This document shows positions 22,183 through 34,082 of a DNA stretch of 34,114 nt, one piece after another; within the stretch, counting starts at the first letter, position 1; the number at the start of each line of letters is the position of its first letter. Under the pieces are notes generated by a model. That model made no database searches. It saw only the letters and a program-made list of their open reading frames with translations, and was not told where the DNA came from. Source of the stretch: Myxococcales bacterium (lineage in GTDB: Bacteria; Myxococcota_A; Polyangia; Haliangiales; Haliangiaceae); contig SXJR01000115.1 of NCBI GenBank assembly GCA_005779305.1, positions 1 through 34,114 of the forward strand. Direction: 5' to 3'. The position numbers and the translations under genes were made by a program.

Positions 22183-22581
22183 ATGCGCCTTCTCGACCAC
22201 GTGTTCGACAACGAGTACAAGCAGCGCCGCGATCTCGCCGACCTCGAAGCGGCGAGCAGCCACACCACGGACGTGATGGGCCGGCTGCAGAGCGAGGTGA
22301 CCGAGCTCCGCCACCGCCTCGATCGCGCCGAGCTGGCTGCCGAGGCGATGTACCGCCTGCTCCAGGAGAAGGGGCTTGCGACCAGCGATGAGCTGCGGAC
22401 ACACATCGCCCGCGTCGATCTGGAGGACGGCAAGGAGGATGGCCTCATCGGCGAAGATCACGCGGCGACGGCCCCGACGTGCCCGACGTGCGCGCGCCCA
22501 GCCAACTTCCGTCGCCGCACCAGCTGTGTCTACTGCGGCGCGCCGCTCAAGCCCCCGCGCACGCAGGCGCCCTATCGTTAG
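22183..22581 (+). CDS. Small coiled-coil protein with C-terminal zinc ribbon
   Basis: The 132-residue protein has no signal peptide or membrane segment. Residues of about 15-62 are strongly helical with heptad character (LQSEVTELRHRLDRAELAAEAM). The C-terminus holds a zinc-ribbon-like pair of CxxC motifs, Cys100/Cys103 (CPTC) and Cys115/Cys118 (CVYC, then GAPL). It is probably a cytoplasmic, metal-binding oligomer. I do not recognise a family and there is no operon context. The ATG at 22183 lies 7 bases after a TAGCCT box, supporting this start. Confidence 0.8.
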   Translation: MRLLDHVFDNEYKQRRDLADLEAASSHTTDVMGRLQSEVTELRHRLDRAELAAEAMYRLLQEKGLATSDELRTHIARVDLEDGKEDGLIGEDHAATAPTCPTCARPANFRRRTSCVYCGAPLKPPRTQAPYR

Positions 22582-22719
22582 GTCCGGTCAGGCGGACGGT
22601 CGCAAAGGTCGGCTTCTTCGCGCGGTCGACGCCGGTGGCGCCGGCGCAGGAAAGGCGCGGGTCGCGGGTACGGTGCTTCGCATACCGCATTCGACCACGG
22701 CGGGCGCCGGTGGTTCCGG

Positions 22720-22725
22720 TAGGAT
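22720..22725 (+). promoter_or_regulatory. Candidate -10 box (TAGGAT), which also contains an AGGA that could serve as ribosome-binding site
   Basis: TAGGAT ends 7 bases before the GTG at 22733. Its AGGA could equally be a Shine-Dalgarno sequence with normal 8-base spacing, so the leaderless reading is not unique here. Nothing else coding was seen in 22582-22732 apart from a 5-bp hairpin just after the preceding stop. Confidence 0.4.
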
Positions 22726-22732
22726 CGCGCGG

Positions 22733-24400
22733 GTGAGTCGAGTCATCCGGTCGTGCGTGCTCGGTCTCCTGCTCGGTGGGTGTGGCGGCGGCGGCGGCGG
22801 TGACGATGGTGGGGCGGTCGACGCGCCCTGGGGCAGCGACGCGCTGGGCACGATCGTCGAGCCCGGCGACCCGGGGCCGTCGGACGTCCAGATCGTGGTG
22901 CGCACCGACACGGCGCGGGTGCCCATCTCGCCGCTCATCTACGGCATCAACGTCGGCGCCAACATCGCCACCGACAACCCGCTGGTGCAGCGCTCGGGCG
23001 GCAACCGCCTGACCGCGTACAACTGGGAGAACAACGCGTCCAACGCTGGCACCGACTACTGCAACCAGAACGACGGCGCGCTGGGCGCGCCGGGCACGCC
23101 GCCGGGTAACGCCTACCGCGGCATCCTCGACGACGCGCGCACGCGCGGCACGGCGGCCATCCTGACCCTGCCGATCATCGACGTGGTCGCGGCCGACCAC
23201 GACGATCTTGGCGACGGTGGGCAGGGACCGCCATCGTGCGTCGGCGACGTTCGTAACTCGGGCACGAACTACCTGACCACGCGGTTCGCGACCAACGTCG
23301 CGAAGAAGGGATCCGCGTTTGCGACCTCGCCGGATCTGAACGACGACACCGTCTACCAGGACGAGGCCGTCGACTTCGTGCGCCGCAACTGGGGCGACGT
23401 GCGCGTCCTGTTCTCACTCGACAACGAGCCCGACCTCTGGTCGAGCACGCACGTGCGGCTGCACCCGAGCCCGCTGACCTACGCCGAGCTGGTCGAGCGC
23501 ACCATCCGGTTCGCGGCGGCGGCCAAGGACGCCTGGCCCCAGGCCGAGACCCTCGGCTTCGTCAGCTACGGCTTCGCCGGCTACATGAACCTGCAGGGCG
23601 CGCCCGACGCGCAGGGCCGCCCGTTCATCCCGTTCTTCCTCGATCAGCTCGCGGCGGCGGAGCAGAGCGCGGGCAAGCGGCTGGTCGACTACCTCGATCT
23701 GCACTGGTATCCGGAGGCTCGAGGCGAGGGCGTGCGCATCTCCGACGTCGACAGCGCGCAGGGCCAGGCGGCGCGCCTGCAGGCGCCGCGCTCGCTGTGG
23801 GACCCCACGTACAGCGAGGACTCGTGGATCGTGAACGACGTGCTGCACGAGCCGATCGCGCTCATCCCCGGCCTGAAGGCCCACATCGCCGCCCACTATC
23901 CGGGCACCAAGCTCTCGTTCACCGAGTGGAACTTCGGCGGCGGCAACCACATCAGCGGCGCGCTCGCGACCGCCGACGTGCTCGGCGTGTTCGGGCGCGA
24001 GCAGGTCGAGGCGGCGACCATCTGGCTCCTGCGCTCGTCGCAGCGCGAGCGCTTCACGCTGGCCGGGCTGCGCGTGTTCACCAGCTACGACGGCGCCGGC
24101 AGCACGTTCGGCGACACCAGCGTGTTGGCCACGACCAGCGACGTGGTGCGCCTGACCGCGTACGCGAGCGACGAGGGGCTCGGCGCGCGTCAGGTGATCG
24201 TGCTCGTCAACAAGTCGGCGCAGCCGGTGACCGCGGGCGTGCAGATCGCCGCGCCGCGGACCATCGGCGCGCTGCGCGCGTACGTGCTCGATGGCGACGC
24301 GCCGACGATCGACGCGGTCGCAGATGTGTCACCGACGGCAACGAACGCGTTCCTGGTTTCGTTGCCGGCCTCGTCGGTGACGGTCCTCGACGCGTTCTGA
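22733..24400 (+). CDS. Glycoside hydrolase family 44-type lipoprotein (probable endoglucanase/xyloglucanase)
   Basis: From the GTG at 22733 the protein has 555 residues. A lipoprotein signal (GLLLGGC, Cys17) is followed by a poly-Gly/Asp linker. The catalytic region resembles GH44: ISPLIYGINVGANI, SGGNRLTAYNWENNASNAG, FSLDNEPDLWSSTHVRLHP with candidate acid/base Glu232, YLDLHWYPEA, and FTEWNFGGGNH with candidate nucleophile Glu398. The C-terminal part (about 455-555) is the beta-sandwich seen in this family. GH44 enzymes cleave beta-1,4-glucans and xyloglucan. No carbohydrate-binding module or dockerin is present, and lipid anchoring would keep the enzyme on the cell. The frame is open upstream to 22376, but that part lies out of frame over the zinc-ribbon gene and is not real. 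Confidence 0.88.
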   Translation: MSRVIRSCVLGLLLGGCGGGGGGDDGGAVDAPWGSDALGTIVEPGDPGPSDVQIVVRTDTARVPISPLIYGINVGANIATDNPLVQRSGGNRLTAYNWENNASNAGTDYCNQNDGALGAPGTPPGNAYRGILDDARTRGTAAILTLPIIDVVAADHDDLGDGGQGPPSCVGDVRNSGTNYLTTRFATNVAKKGSAFATSPDLNDDTVYQDEAVDFVRRNWGDVRVLFSLDNEPDLWSSTHVRLHPSPLTYAELVERTIRFAAAAKDAWPQAETLGFVSYGFAGYMNLQGAPDAQGRPFIPFFLDQLAAAEQSAGKRLVDYLDLHWYPEARGEGVRISDVDSAQGQAARLQAPRSLWDPTYSEDSWIVNDVLHEPIALIPGLKAHIAAHYPGTKLSFTEWNFGGGNHISGALATADVLGVFGREQVEAATIWLLRSSQRERFTLAGLRVFTSYDGAGSTFGDTSVLATTSDVVRLTAYASDEGLGARQVIVLVNKSAQPVTAGVQIAAPRTIGALRAYVLDGDAPTIDAVADVSPTATNAFLVSLPASSVTVLDAF

Positions 24401-24436
24401 ACGCGAGATCCCGCCACGAGAGCTACACACTCCCGG

Positions 24437-24465
24437 TACCTGCGCGTAACTGGTTTCGCAGGGTA
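24437..24465 (+). terminator. Candidate terminator hairpin after the GH44 gene
   Basis: CCTGCG (24439-24444) pairs with CGCAGG (24457-24462), extended by TA/TA with one bulge, around a 12-base loop. It lies about 36 bases after the stop. The rest of 24401-24570 shows no ORF. Confidence 0.4.
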
Positions 24466-24570
24466 GGCGCTGGCTTGCGCGGTCCGACCATTGGATTTCG
24501 GTGACTTACGCAGTGCGTCGACGTGCCCGCTTCTTGCAGTCACCGGGCCCGTCAGATCGGAGTACGCGTC

Positions 24571-25623
24571 ATGCAAATCGGCGTCATCACCAACCCCAAC
24601 AGCCGCAAGAACAAGGGCAAGCCGGATCGCGCGGCGCGCCTGCAGTCGATCGTCGGTGAAATGGGCGAGGTGCACGAGACCCTCACGCTCGACTCGATCA
24701 AGCCCGTGCTGCGCGACTTCCTCCGCAAGCGCGCGCGCTACTGGGTCGCCGATGGCGGCGACGGCGCCCTGCACTGGATGCTGCGCAAGGGCATGGAGGT
24801 CCTCCAGGAGGAGGAGTTCGCCGGCCAGCAGATGACGATGCCGCTCACCATGCCGACCAACGGCGGCACCATCGATTTCATCGCCAACAACGTCGGCATC
24901 AAGGGCGACGCCGAGGCCCTGCTCACCACGCTGTGCCTCAAGATCGAGTCGGGCCACCTGGTCGAGGAGACCGAGGTCGACTCCATGGTGATCGAAGGCA
25001 TCGAGACCAGCGAGGACGGCGATCGTCCGTTCCGCACCTACGGCTTCGCGGTCGCGGCCGGCGGCGTCGGCCAGCGCTTCTTCTCGAAGTACTACGAGGA
25101 CGCCGATCCCAACCCGCGCACGATCATGAAGGTGCTCGGCCGCACGATCCTGTCGATGCCGGTGTCGATGACCCCGCTGCGCCACGTGCCCGGCTTCGGT
25201 CGCCTCGCCGAGTACGCCGACCACATCTTCCGACCGACCCACGCCCGCATCACGATGGACGGGATGATCCTGCCCGGCACCGACTACACCGGCATCCACG
25301 TCGCCTCGATGTCGATCAACCTGGGCAACGTGCTCAAGTTCTTCGGCAAGGCCGACCAGGCCGGCCTGATGAACGCGATCGTCGGCACGCCGGGGCCGCT
25401 GATGGTGGCGCGCAACCTGCCGCGCATGGCGCGCGGCGAGGAGATCGTCGGCCGCCAGGTCCTCGATCGTCCCTGCCGCGAGATGCACGTCGAGGCCATG
25501 GGCGACGAGCTGCTCGAGCCGGTCATCGACGGCGAGTTCTACCGGAACGTGCGCAGCCTCTCGGTGCGGGTCGGACCGCGCGTCCGCATCCCCAAGGTCG
25601 TCGGTAAGAAGTACACGGCGTGA
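24571..25623 (+). CDS. Diacylglycerol/lipid kinase-like protein (DAGK catalytic domain family)
   Basis: The 350-residue protein starts at an ATG with GGAG eight bases upstream (MQIGVITNPNSRKNKGK). The nucleotide-binding motif of DAGK/YegS/LCB5 kinases is present as WVADGGDGALHWML (residues of about 51-64), and the C-terminal strand segment GEFYRNVRSLSVRVGP fits the family's lipid-binding beta-sandwich. Where relatives read P-x-GTGNDFAR, this protein has PTNGGTIDFIANNVGI, a clear departure in the nucleotide/acceptor loop. It probably phosphorylates a lipid or related alcohol at the membrane face, but the acceptor is unknown. No phospholipid genes adjoin it. A TTG or GTG further upstream would add an unconserved N-terminus. 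Confidence 0.85.
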   Translation: MQIGVITNPNSRKNKGKPDRAARLQSIVGEMGEVHETLTLDSIKPVLRDFLRKRARYWVADGGDGALHWMLRKGMEVLQEEEFAGQQMTMPLTMPTNGGTIDFIANNVGIKGDAEALLTTLCLKIESGHLVEETEVDSMVIEGIETSEDGDRPFRTYGFAVAAGGVGQRFFSKYYEDADPNPRTIMKVLGRTILSMPVSMTPLRHVPGFGRLAEYADHIFRPTHARITMDGMILPGTDYTGIHVASMSINLGNVLKFFGKADQAGLMNAIVGTPGPLMVARNLPRMARGEEIVGRQVLDRPCREMHVEAMGDELLEPVIDGEFYRNVRSLSVRVGPRVRIPKVVGKKYTA

Positions 25624-25632
25624 CCGAGGTCT

Positions 25633-25664
25633 GACGCCGGGCGACGTCTCCCGGGCACGGCGTC
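25633..25664 (+). terminator. Candidate GC-rich hairpin after the lipid-kinase gene
   Basis: GACGCCG (25633-25639) and CGGCGTC (25658-25664) form a 7-bp stem starting 9 bases after the stop; an alternative inner pairing CCGGG/CCCGG (25637-25641 and 25650-25654) is also possible. There is no U-tract. Confidence 0.4.
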
Positions 25665-25706
25665 GCAGAGTTGAGCGCGGCGCGCGAGTTGCTCCTTGCG
25701 CCGAGG

Positions 25707-27035
25707 ATGAGGGCAATCACCCAGGTCGTGCTGGCGGGTGTCGGTGTGGCCGCAGGGCTGGCGAGCGCGTGTGGCGGGCCGTGTCAGCAGGTCGAGGCCG
25801 CGCGGCTGCAGCTCACGCAGCGTCCGGCCGTGGCCGCGGTGGAGCCGCACGCGCGCGTGCGGGTGCCCTTCCAGGTGGCCAACCGCGCCATCGCCGAGGC
25901 GCTGGCCGAGCCACCGGAGGTGCCGGTGTCGCTGCGCCGGCTGGGGCCGCTGCGGCGGCTGGTGGGCGAGCTGCACGCGGTGCCGCGCTCGGTGACGCTG
26001 TCGCCGGCGGGCCCGGGCAAGCTGCGCGTCGCCTTCACCGTCGAGCTGCGCGACCAGCGCGGCGAGCTGGTGACCTTCGACGGTCACGCCGAGGTCGAGC
26101 CGGTGCTCCAGCACACCGACACGGACGCCGTGCTGAGCATCGGCATCGATCCCCGGCGCGTCGACGGCGTCGAGCTCGAGCTGGGCCCGCGCGCCTCGGC
26201 GCGGCTGCGCGACGGGCTGCTTCGCCGGATGCCGGGCGCGCTGCGCGGGCGGGTGCCAGGTGGCGCGGTCGAGACCGTGGCGTCGGCGGTGGTGGAGGAG
26301 GTGGGTGAGGAGACCTGGAAGGTCCTGCGCCGTACGCTCCTGCCGCGGATCGACGCGCTCACCCGCGTGCGAGTGCGGTTGCCCGACGTGCCGGTCGAGC
26401 GGGTGGCGCTGACGTCGATCGAACTCTCGCCGGTGAGCGGCGGCGGCGCGCCGGTGCCGGTCCTCGATCTCGCGATCGCGACGTCGTTGCCGGTGCGCGC
26501 CGGGCTCGACGATCCGGGCGGCGGCGACGCCCTGGTCACGACCATCGATCCCGACGGCGTCGACGTGCGCCTGGCCGGCGGCACCGTGGCCGAGCTCGCC
26601 AACTGGGCCATCGCCACCGGCCGCGCGCCGCGGCGCTACACCCGCAAGCTCAGCCCGGACCGCGACGGCGACTACCAGCCGCTGCTCGACTGGCGCGAGG
26701 GCCACCCGCGGCCGCTGGTGGTCAGCGTGTTCCAGCTCGACCGCGGCTGCTCGTGTTTCTCGGCCGGTGTGCGGCCGCGGCTCGAGGTCAAGGGCGATCG
26801 GGTGATCGGCACACTCGAGGAGCGGCGCATGGAGCTGGCGCTGGGACCGCCGCACATCGAGGCCCTGGCCTGGCTCAAGGACGTGGTCGACCGCGCCATC
26901 GAGCGCAGCCGCGCGGCCGCCGCCCACACCGAGCTCACCGTCGGCGAGCGCACGATCCGGGCCCGGCTCGTCGACGCCAGCGTCGATCGCGCCCAGTTGT
27001 ACGTCGCGGTCCGGCTCTCGGTGGGGTCGACCTGA
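25707..27035 (+). CDS. Lipoprotein of unknown function, mostly beta structure
   Basis: The ATG at 25707 gives 442 residues with a lipoprotein signal ending LASAC (Cys22). A TTG at 25671 would add 12 residues; GAGG touches the ATG directly, so the start is not certain. The body alternates short hydrophobic strands with charged turns (RVRVPFQVANRAIAEALAEP, KLRVAFTVELRDQRGELVTFDG, VDVRLAGGTVAELANWAI), suggesting elongated beta sheets with amphipathic helices, somewhat like lipid-carrier folds. I do not recognise a family. A CSCFS segment near residue 350 may form a disulphide. It is probably anchored to the inner or outer membrane facing the periplasm. The next lipoprotein gene starts 48 bases downstream on the same strand. 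Confidence 0.78.
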   Translation: MRAITQVVLAGVGVAAGLASACGGPCQQVEAARLQLTQRPAVAAVEPHARVRVPFQVANRAIAEALAEPPEVPVSLRRLGPLRRLVGELHAVPRSVTLSPAGPGKLRVAFTVELRDQRGELVTFDGHAEVEPVLQHTDTDAVLSIGIDPRRVDGVELELGPRASARLRDGLLRRMPGALRGRVPGGAVETVASAVVEEVGEETWKVLRRTLLPRIDALTRVRVRLPDVPVERVALTSIELSPVSGGGAPVPVLDLAIATSLPVRAGLDDPGGGDALVTTIDPDGVDVRLAGGTVAELANWAIATGRAPRRYTRKLSPDRDGDYQPLLDWREGHPRPLVVSVFQLDRGCSCFSAGVRPRLEVKGDRVIGTLEERRMELALGPPHIEALAWLKDVVDRAIERSRAAAAHTELTVGERTIRARLVDASVDRAQLYVAVRLSVGST

Positions 27036-27083
27036 GAGGTCCCTTCCCCGGCTCGCGGTGCGGGCGTATCGTCCTGATCGCCG

Positions 27084-28475
27084 ATGCGCCTCGTGGCCAC
27101 ATGCGCCGCCGCCGCCGCCGCCGCCGTGGCGTGTGGTGACAACGATCTGCCGCAGAGTCACGAGCGCAGCGGATCGCGCATCCGCGCGATGTACCAGGTG
27201 GACGCCGAGGGCGACCGCCTGTTCCATGGCTGGTACGACCAGACCCTCGACCGCGAGTGCGTGTGGAGCGCCGGCGGCGATCCTCGGTGCCTGCCGGCGT
27301 TCGAGGAGACCGCGGTCTTCCTCGACGCCCAGTGCCAGCAGCCGGCGCTCGAGCGAGCGCGCGCCGTGCCGCCGCAGACCGAGCCACCTCTGCCGGCGTA
27401 CCTCGGGGTCCGGCGTAGCCCGTGCGCGGAGCGCCCTCTGCTCGAGCTCTCGGCCCTGACCGGCGCGGTCGTCGCGCCCCTGTTCGTGTGGAGCCTCGAC
27501 GCCTCCGCCGGAACGTGCCGCGGCCGCGCCGCCGACTACGTCACCTACGCCTACTACCCGACCGGCGAGCCCTTGCCGCCCGAGACCTTCGTCGGCGGCG
27601 AGGTCGCGAATCTCGGAGGAGGCCGGATCCGCACCCGCACCGTCGTCGGCGACGACGGCTCGCTCGCGCCGATCGAAGCGTTCGACACCGAGCTCGGCGC
27701 GAGCTGCGAGCCCGACCTCGAGCGCGGCTGCGTCCCGGCCGCGGCCTACGCGTCGATCGCCGAGGACGCCGCGTGTCTACGGCCGATCGCCGCGGCGCTG
27801 AACCGCTGCGAGCCGCCCGCGGTGATCGCGCACACCCGCTCGGACACCGTGCGGCTGTACCGTCGCGGCGACGTCTTCACCGACGATCCCGAGGAGGTGG
27901 TCACGATCTTCGACATGTCTGTCTTCATCACCGGCCAGGGCTGGTCGTGCACGGAGCGACAGGCCCAGGTGATCGCCGGCCGGACGCTCTACCGCGCCGG
28001 TGCCGAGATCTCCGTCGACCGTCTGGCGCAGGTGGCCGATCGCACCGGCGAGGGTCGGCGGCTGCGCCCGCAGTGGCTGCAGGCCGGCGGTCACCGGGCA
28101 GTGTACGGCTATCTCGATGTGGCGGAGGGGACCACGTGCTCGCCGACCGAAGTGGTCCCCGGCGTCTGGCACTGCCTGCCCGACCTGCGCGGGATCTGGC
28201 GCGACTTCTTCTACGCCAACGCTACCTGCTCCGAGCCGCTCGCCCTCGGCTTCGACTACGGCGAGCACACGCCGGTCATCGAGACGGTTCGCAATGACGA
28301 CGGTACCTGGCGGCCGCGGCTCTACGAGCTCGGCCTCGAGCGGGCGCCGGGTACGTACTTCTGGACGAGCGACGAAGGGTGCGTGCCGTACTCCGACGGC
28401 GAGTTCACCGCTCACGAGCTCGGCGCCGAGGTCTCGATCGATCGCTACGCGCCGCTGGCGCTCGTCACCGAGTGA
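27084..28475 (+). CDS. Cysteine-rich lipoprotein with an internally repeated module
   Basis: The 463-residue protein has a short lipoprotein signal made largely of alanines (from a GCC microsatellite) ending AVAC (Cys17). Cysteines recur as CVW...RCLP...AQC near residues 50-85 and TCSPTEVVPGVWHCLP...ATCS near 350-385. The two regions share order and neighbouring residues (RAMYQVDAEGDRLFHGWYD against HRAVYGYLDVAEGTTC), so the protein probably contains diverged copies of one disulphide-stabilised module; a third cysteine cluster lies near residue 290. No enzyme motif was seen. It is probably a surface or periplasmic protein of a lineage-specific paralogous family. A TATCGT hexamer 11 bases before the ATG is a weak -10 candidate. 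Confidence 0.82.
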   Translation: MRLVATCAAAAAAAVACGDNDLPQSHERSGSRIRAMYQVDAEGDRLFHGWYDQTLDRECVWSAGGDPRCLPAFEETAVFLDAQCQQPALERARAVPPQTEPPLPAYLGVRRSPCAERPLLELSALTGAVVAPLFVWSLDASAGTCRGRAADYVTYAYYPTGEPLPPETFVGGEVANLGGGRIRTRTVVGDDGSLAPIEAFDTELGASCEPDLERGCVPAAAYASIAEDAACLRPIAAALNRCEPPAVIAHTRSDTVRLYRRGDVFTDDPEEVVTIFDMSVFITGQGWSCTERQAQVIAGRTLYRAGAEISVDRLAQVADRTGEGRRLRPQWLQAGGHRAVYGYLDVAEGTTCSPTEVVPGVWHCLPDLRGIWRDFFYANATCSEPLALGFDYGEHTPVIETVRNDDGTWRPRLYELGLERAPGTYFWTSDEGCVPYSDGEFTAHELGAEVSIDRYAPLALVTE

Positions 28476-28490
28476 CGCCGGCCGCGGAGG

Positions 28491-28823
28491 CTACTCGCAG
28501 CGCACGGTCGCCGGGCCTCCGCCCTCGACCACGCACTGCTTCTTGCCGCACCTGGCGGCGGCGCAGGCTTCGGCGCGGGCGTCGAAACACCTGCGCTTGA
28601 CCAGGAAGAAGCAGTCGTCGCGGCGGCCCTGGTAGCGCCAGCCGCCCCACTTCTTGCCGTCGCCGGAGACGGAGTCCTCGTTGGAAGCGGCCTTCTCGGC
28701 GCGGGCGCGCGCGCCCGCCGACTCGGGCTTCTTCGAGCCCTTGCGGGTGGCGGGCTCGCCGCCGCAGGCGCTGGCGACGCCCAGGGCCAGGGCCAGGGCG
28801 AGGAGCGAGCGGGCGACGCGCAC
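28491..28823 (-). CDS. Small cysteine-rich lipoprotein
   Basis: The 110-residue protein starts at a GTG (28823) and has a lipoprotein signal ending VASAC (Cys20). Its ALALALALG core is encoded by GCCCTG-type hexamers. A charged linker is followed by a compact C-terminal domain with six cysteines (71, 79, 87, 92, 97 and 109), enough for three disulphides. No family is recognised; size and spacing suggest a small extracytoplasmic binding or inhibitor-like domain. No ribosome-binding site is visible, but CATGAT lies 6 bases before the GTG on the minus strand. Its start is only 26 bases from that of the divergent gene at 28850. It converges on the preceding lipoprotein gene with a 15-base gap. 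Confidence 0.75.
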   Translation of the reverse strand: MRVARSLLALALALGVASACGGEPATRKGSKKPESAGARARAEKAASNEDSVSGDGKKWGGWRYQGRRDDCFFLVKRRCFDARAEACAAARCGKKQCVVEGGGPATVRCE

Positions 28824-28849
28824 GGAGAGATCATGCCATAGTTCGGCCG
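28824..28849. promoter_or_regulatory. 26-base divergent promoter region with two -10-like boxes
   Basis: CATAGT (28837-28842) ends 7 bases before the plus-strand GTG at 28850, in a TGC-CATAGT (extended -10) context. On the minus strand CATGAT (28830-28835) ends 6 bases before the GTG at 28823. Neither start has a ribosome-binding site. The -35 region of each promoter would have to lie inside the other gene. Confidence 0.45.
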
Positions 28850-29482
28850 GTGCCCGCCGCCGACGATGACGAGCTCCGCGCCCGGCTCGAGGCGCTCGAG
28901 GCCGAGGTCAAGGTCGAGACCGAGGCCAAGCGTCAGGTCAAGGCCCAGGCCGAGGCCAAGGTGCGGGCCCAGCGGGCCAAGCAGCAGGCCGAGAAGGACG
29001 AGCTGCGCGAGCGCCAGGCCGCGATCGTCAAGGCCAAGTCGCCGGGACGCAGCCGCGAGCGCGACCGGTCGGGCGACCTCGAGACCGCTCTCGACCTGGC
29101 CAAGAAGGCCTCCGACGCCAAACACGAGCTGACCAAGCCGCGCGAGGCCGGCGAGAAGTCGTGGCTCATCTCGGGCGCGCTGTCGTTCTTCTTCGGGCCG
29201 CTGGGGTGGCTCTACGCCGGGGCCTGGCGCGAGACCGTCCCGGCCTCGGCGATCTATCTGATCGTCGCCAGCATCGTCGCCAAGATCGTGCCCATGTTCC
29301 TGCTCATGCCGGTGCTCATGGTGGCGCTGCCGCTCTCGGGCGTGGCCGGCGTGGTCTACGCCATCGGTCACAACCGCGGTGGCCAGCGCATTCGCCTGTT
29401 CGGCGACGAGGACAAGGGCGAGGACAAGCGCATCGGCAAGCTCGGTGCGGGCAAGCGCTCGAACGACGACGACGCCGGCTGA
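28850..29482 (+). CDS. Coiled-coil membrane protein of unknown function
   Basis: The 210-residue protein starts at a GTG. Residues of about 8-60 form a highly charged helix in which two-residue periods (EAEVKVETEAK, AQAEAKVRAQ) mirror hexamer periodicity in the DNA (GAGGCC, GAGGTC, AAGGTC and so on). A basic linker follows, then membrane helices at about 105-125, 131-150 and 151-173, and a charged tail. The segment LSFFFGPLGWLYAG resembles the start of TM2-type small membrane domains, but the match is weak. The N-terminal coiled coil is probably cytoplasmic. The Lhr helicase gene starts 8 bases after its stop, so the two are probably co-transcribed, although no functional link is known. Confidence 0.8.
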   Translation: MPAADDDELRARLEALEAEVKVETEAKRQVKAQAEAKVRAQRAKQQAEKDELRERQAAIVKAKSPGRSRERDRSGDLETALDLAKKASDAKHELTKPREAGEKSWLISGALSFFFGPLGWLYAGAWRETVPASAIYLIVASIVAKIVPMFLLMPVLMVALPLSGVAGVVYAIGHNRGGQRIRLFGDEDKGEDKRIGKLGAGKRSNDDDAG

Positions 29483-29490
29483 GGAAGTCC

Positions 29491-33951
<4,461 letters not shown>

Positions 33952-34082
33952 ACCGAAACCGACCCCTAAACCGACCCCGAAACCGAAACCGAAACCGAAA
34001 CCGAAACCGAAACCGAAACCGAAACCGAAACCGAAACCGAAACCGATCCCGAAACCGACCCCGAGGCTGGGTTCGACGACCC

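Noticed and set aside
22376-22732. Upstream extension of the GH44 frame
   Set aside because: It overlaps the zinc-ribbon gene in another frame, is Arg-rich, and the lipoprotein signal begins at the GTG at 22733.
22582-22732. Possible small gene or riboswitch before the GH44 gene
   Set aside because: Only a 5-bp hairpin and no conserved RNA element or plausible ORF could be seen.
33977-34042. CCGAAA array as a telomere, CRISPR or replication-origin iteron
   Set aside because: There are no spacers, so it is not a CRISPR. Hexamers without flanking DnaA boxes or rep genes do not suggest an origin, and the array lies between chromosomal genes rather than at an evident replicon end.
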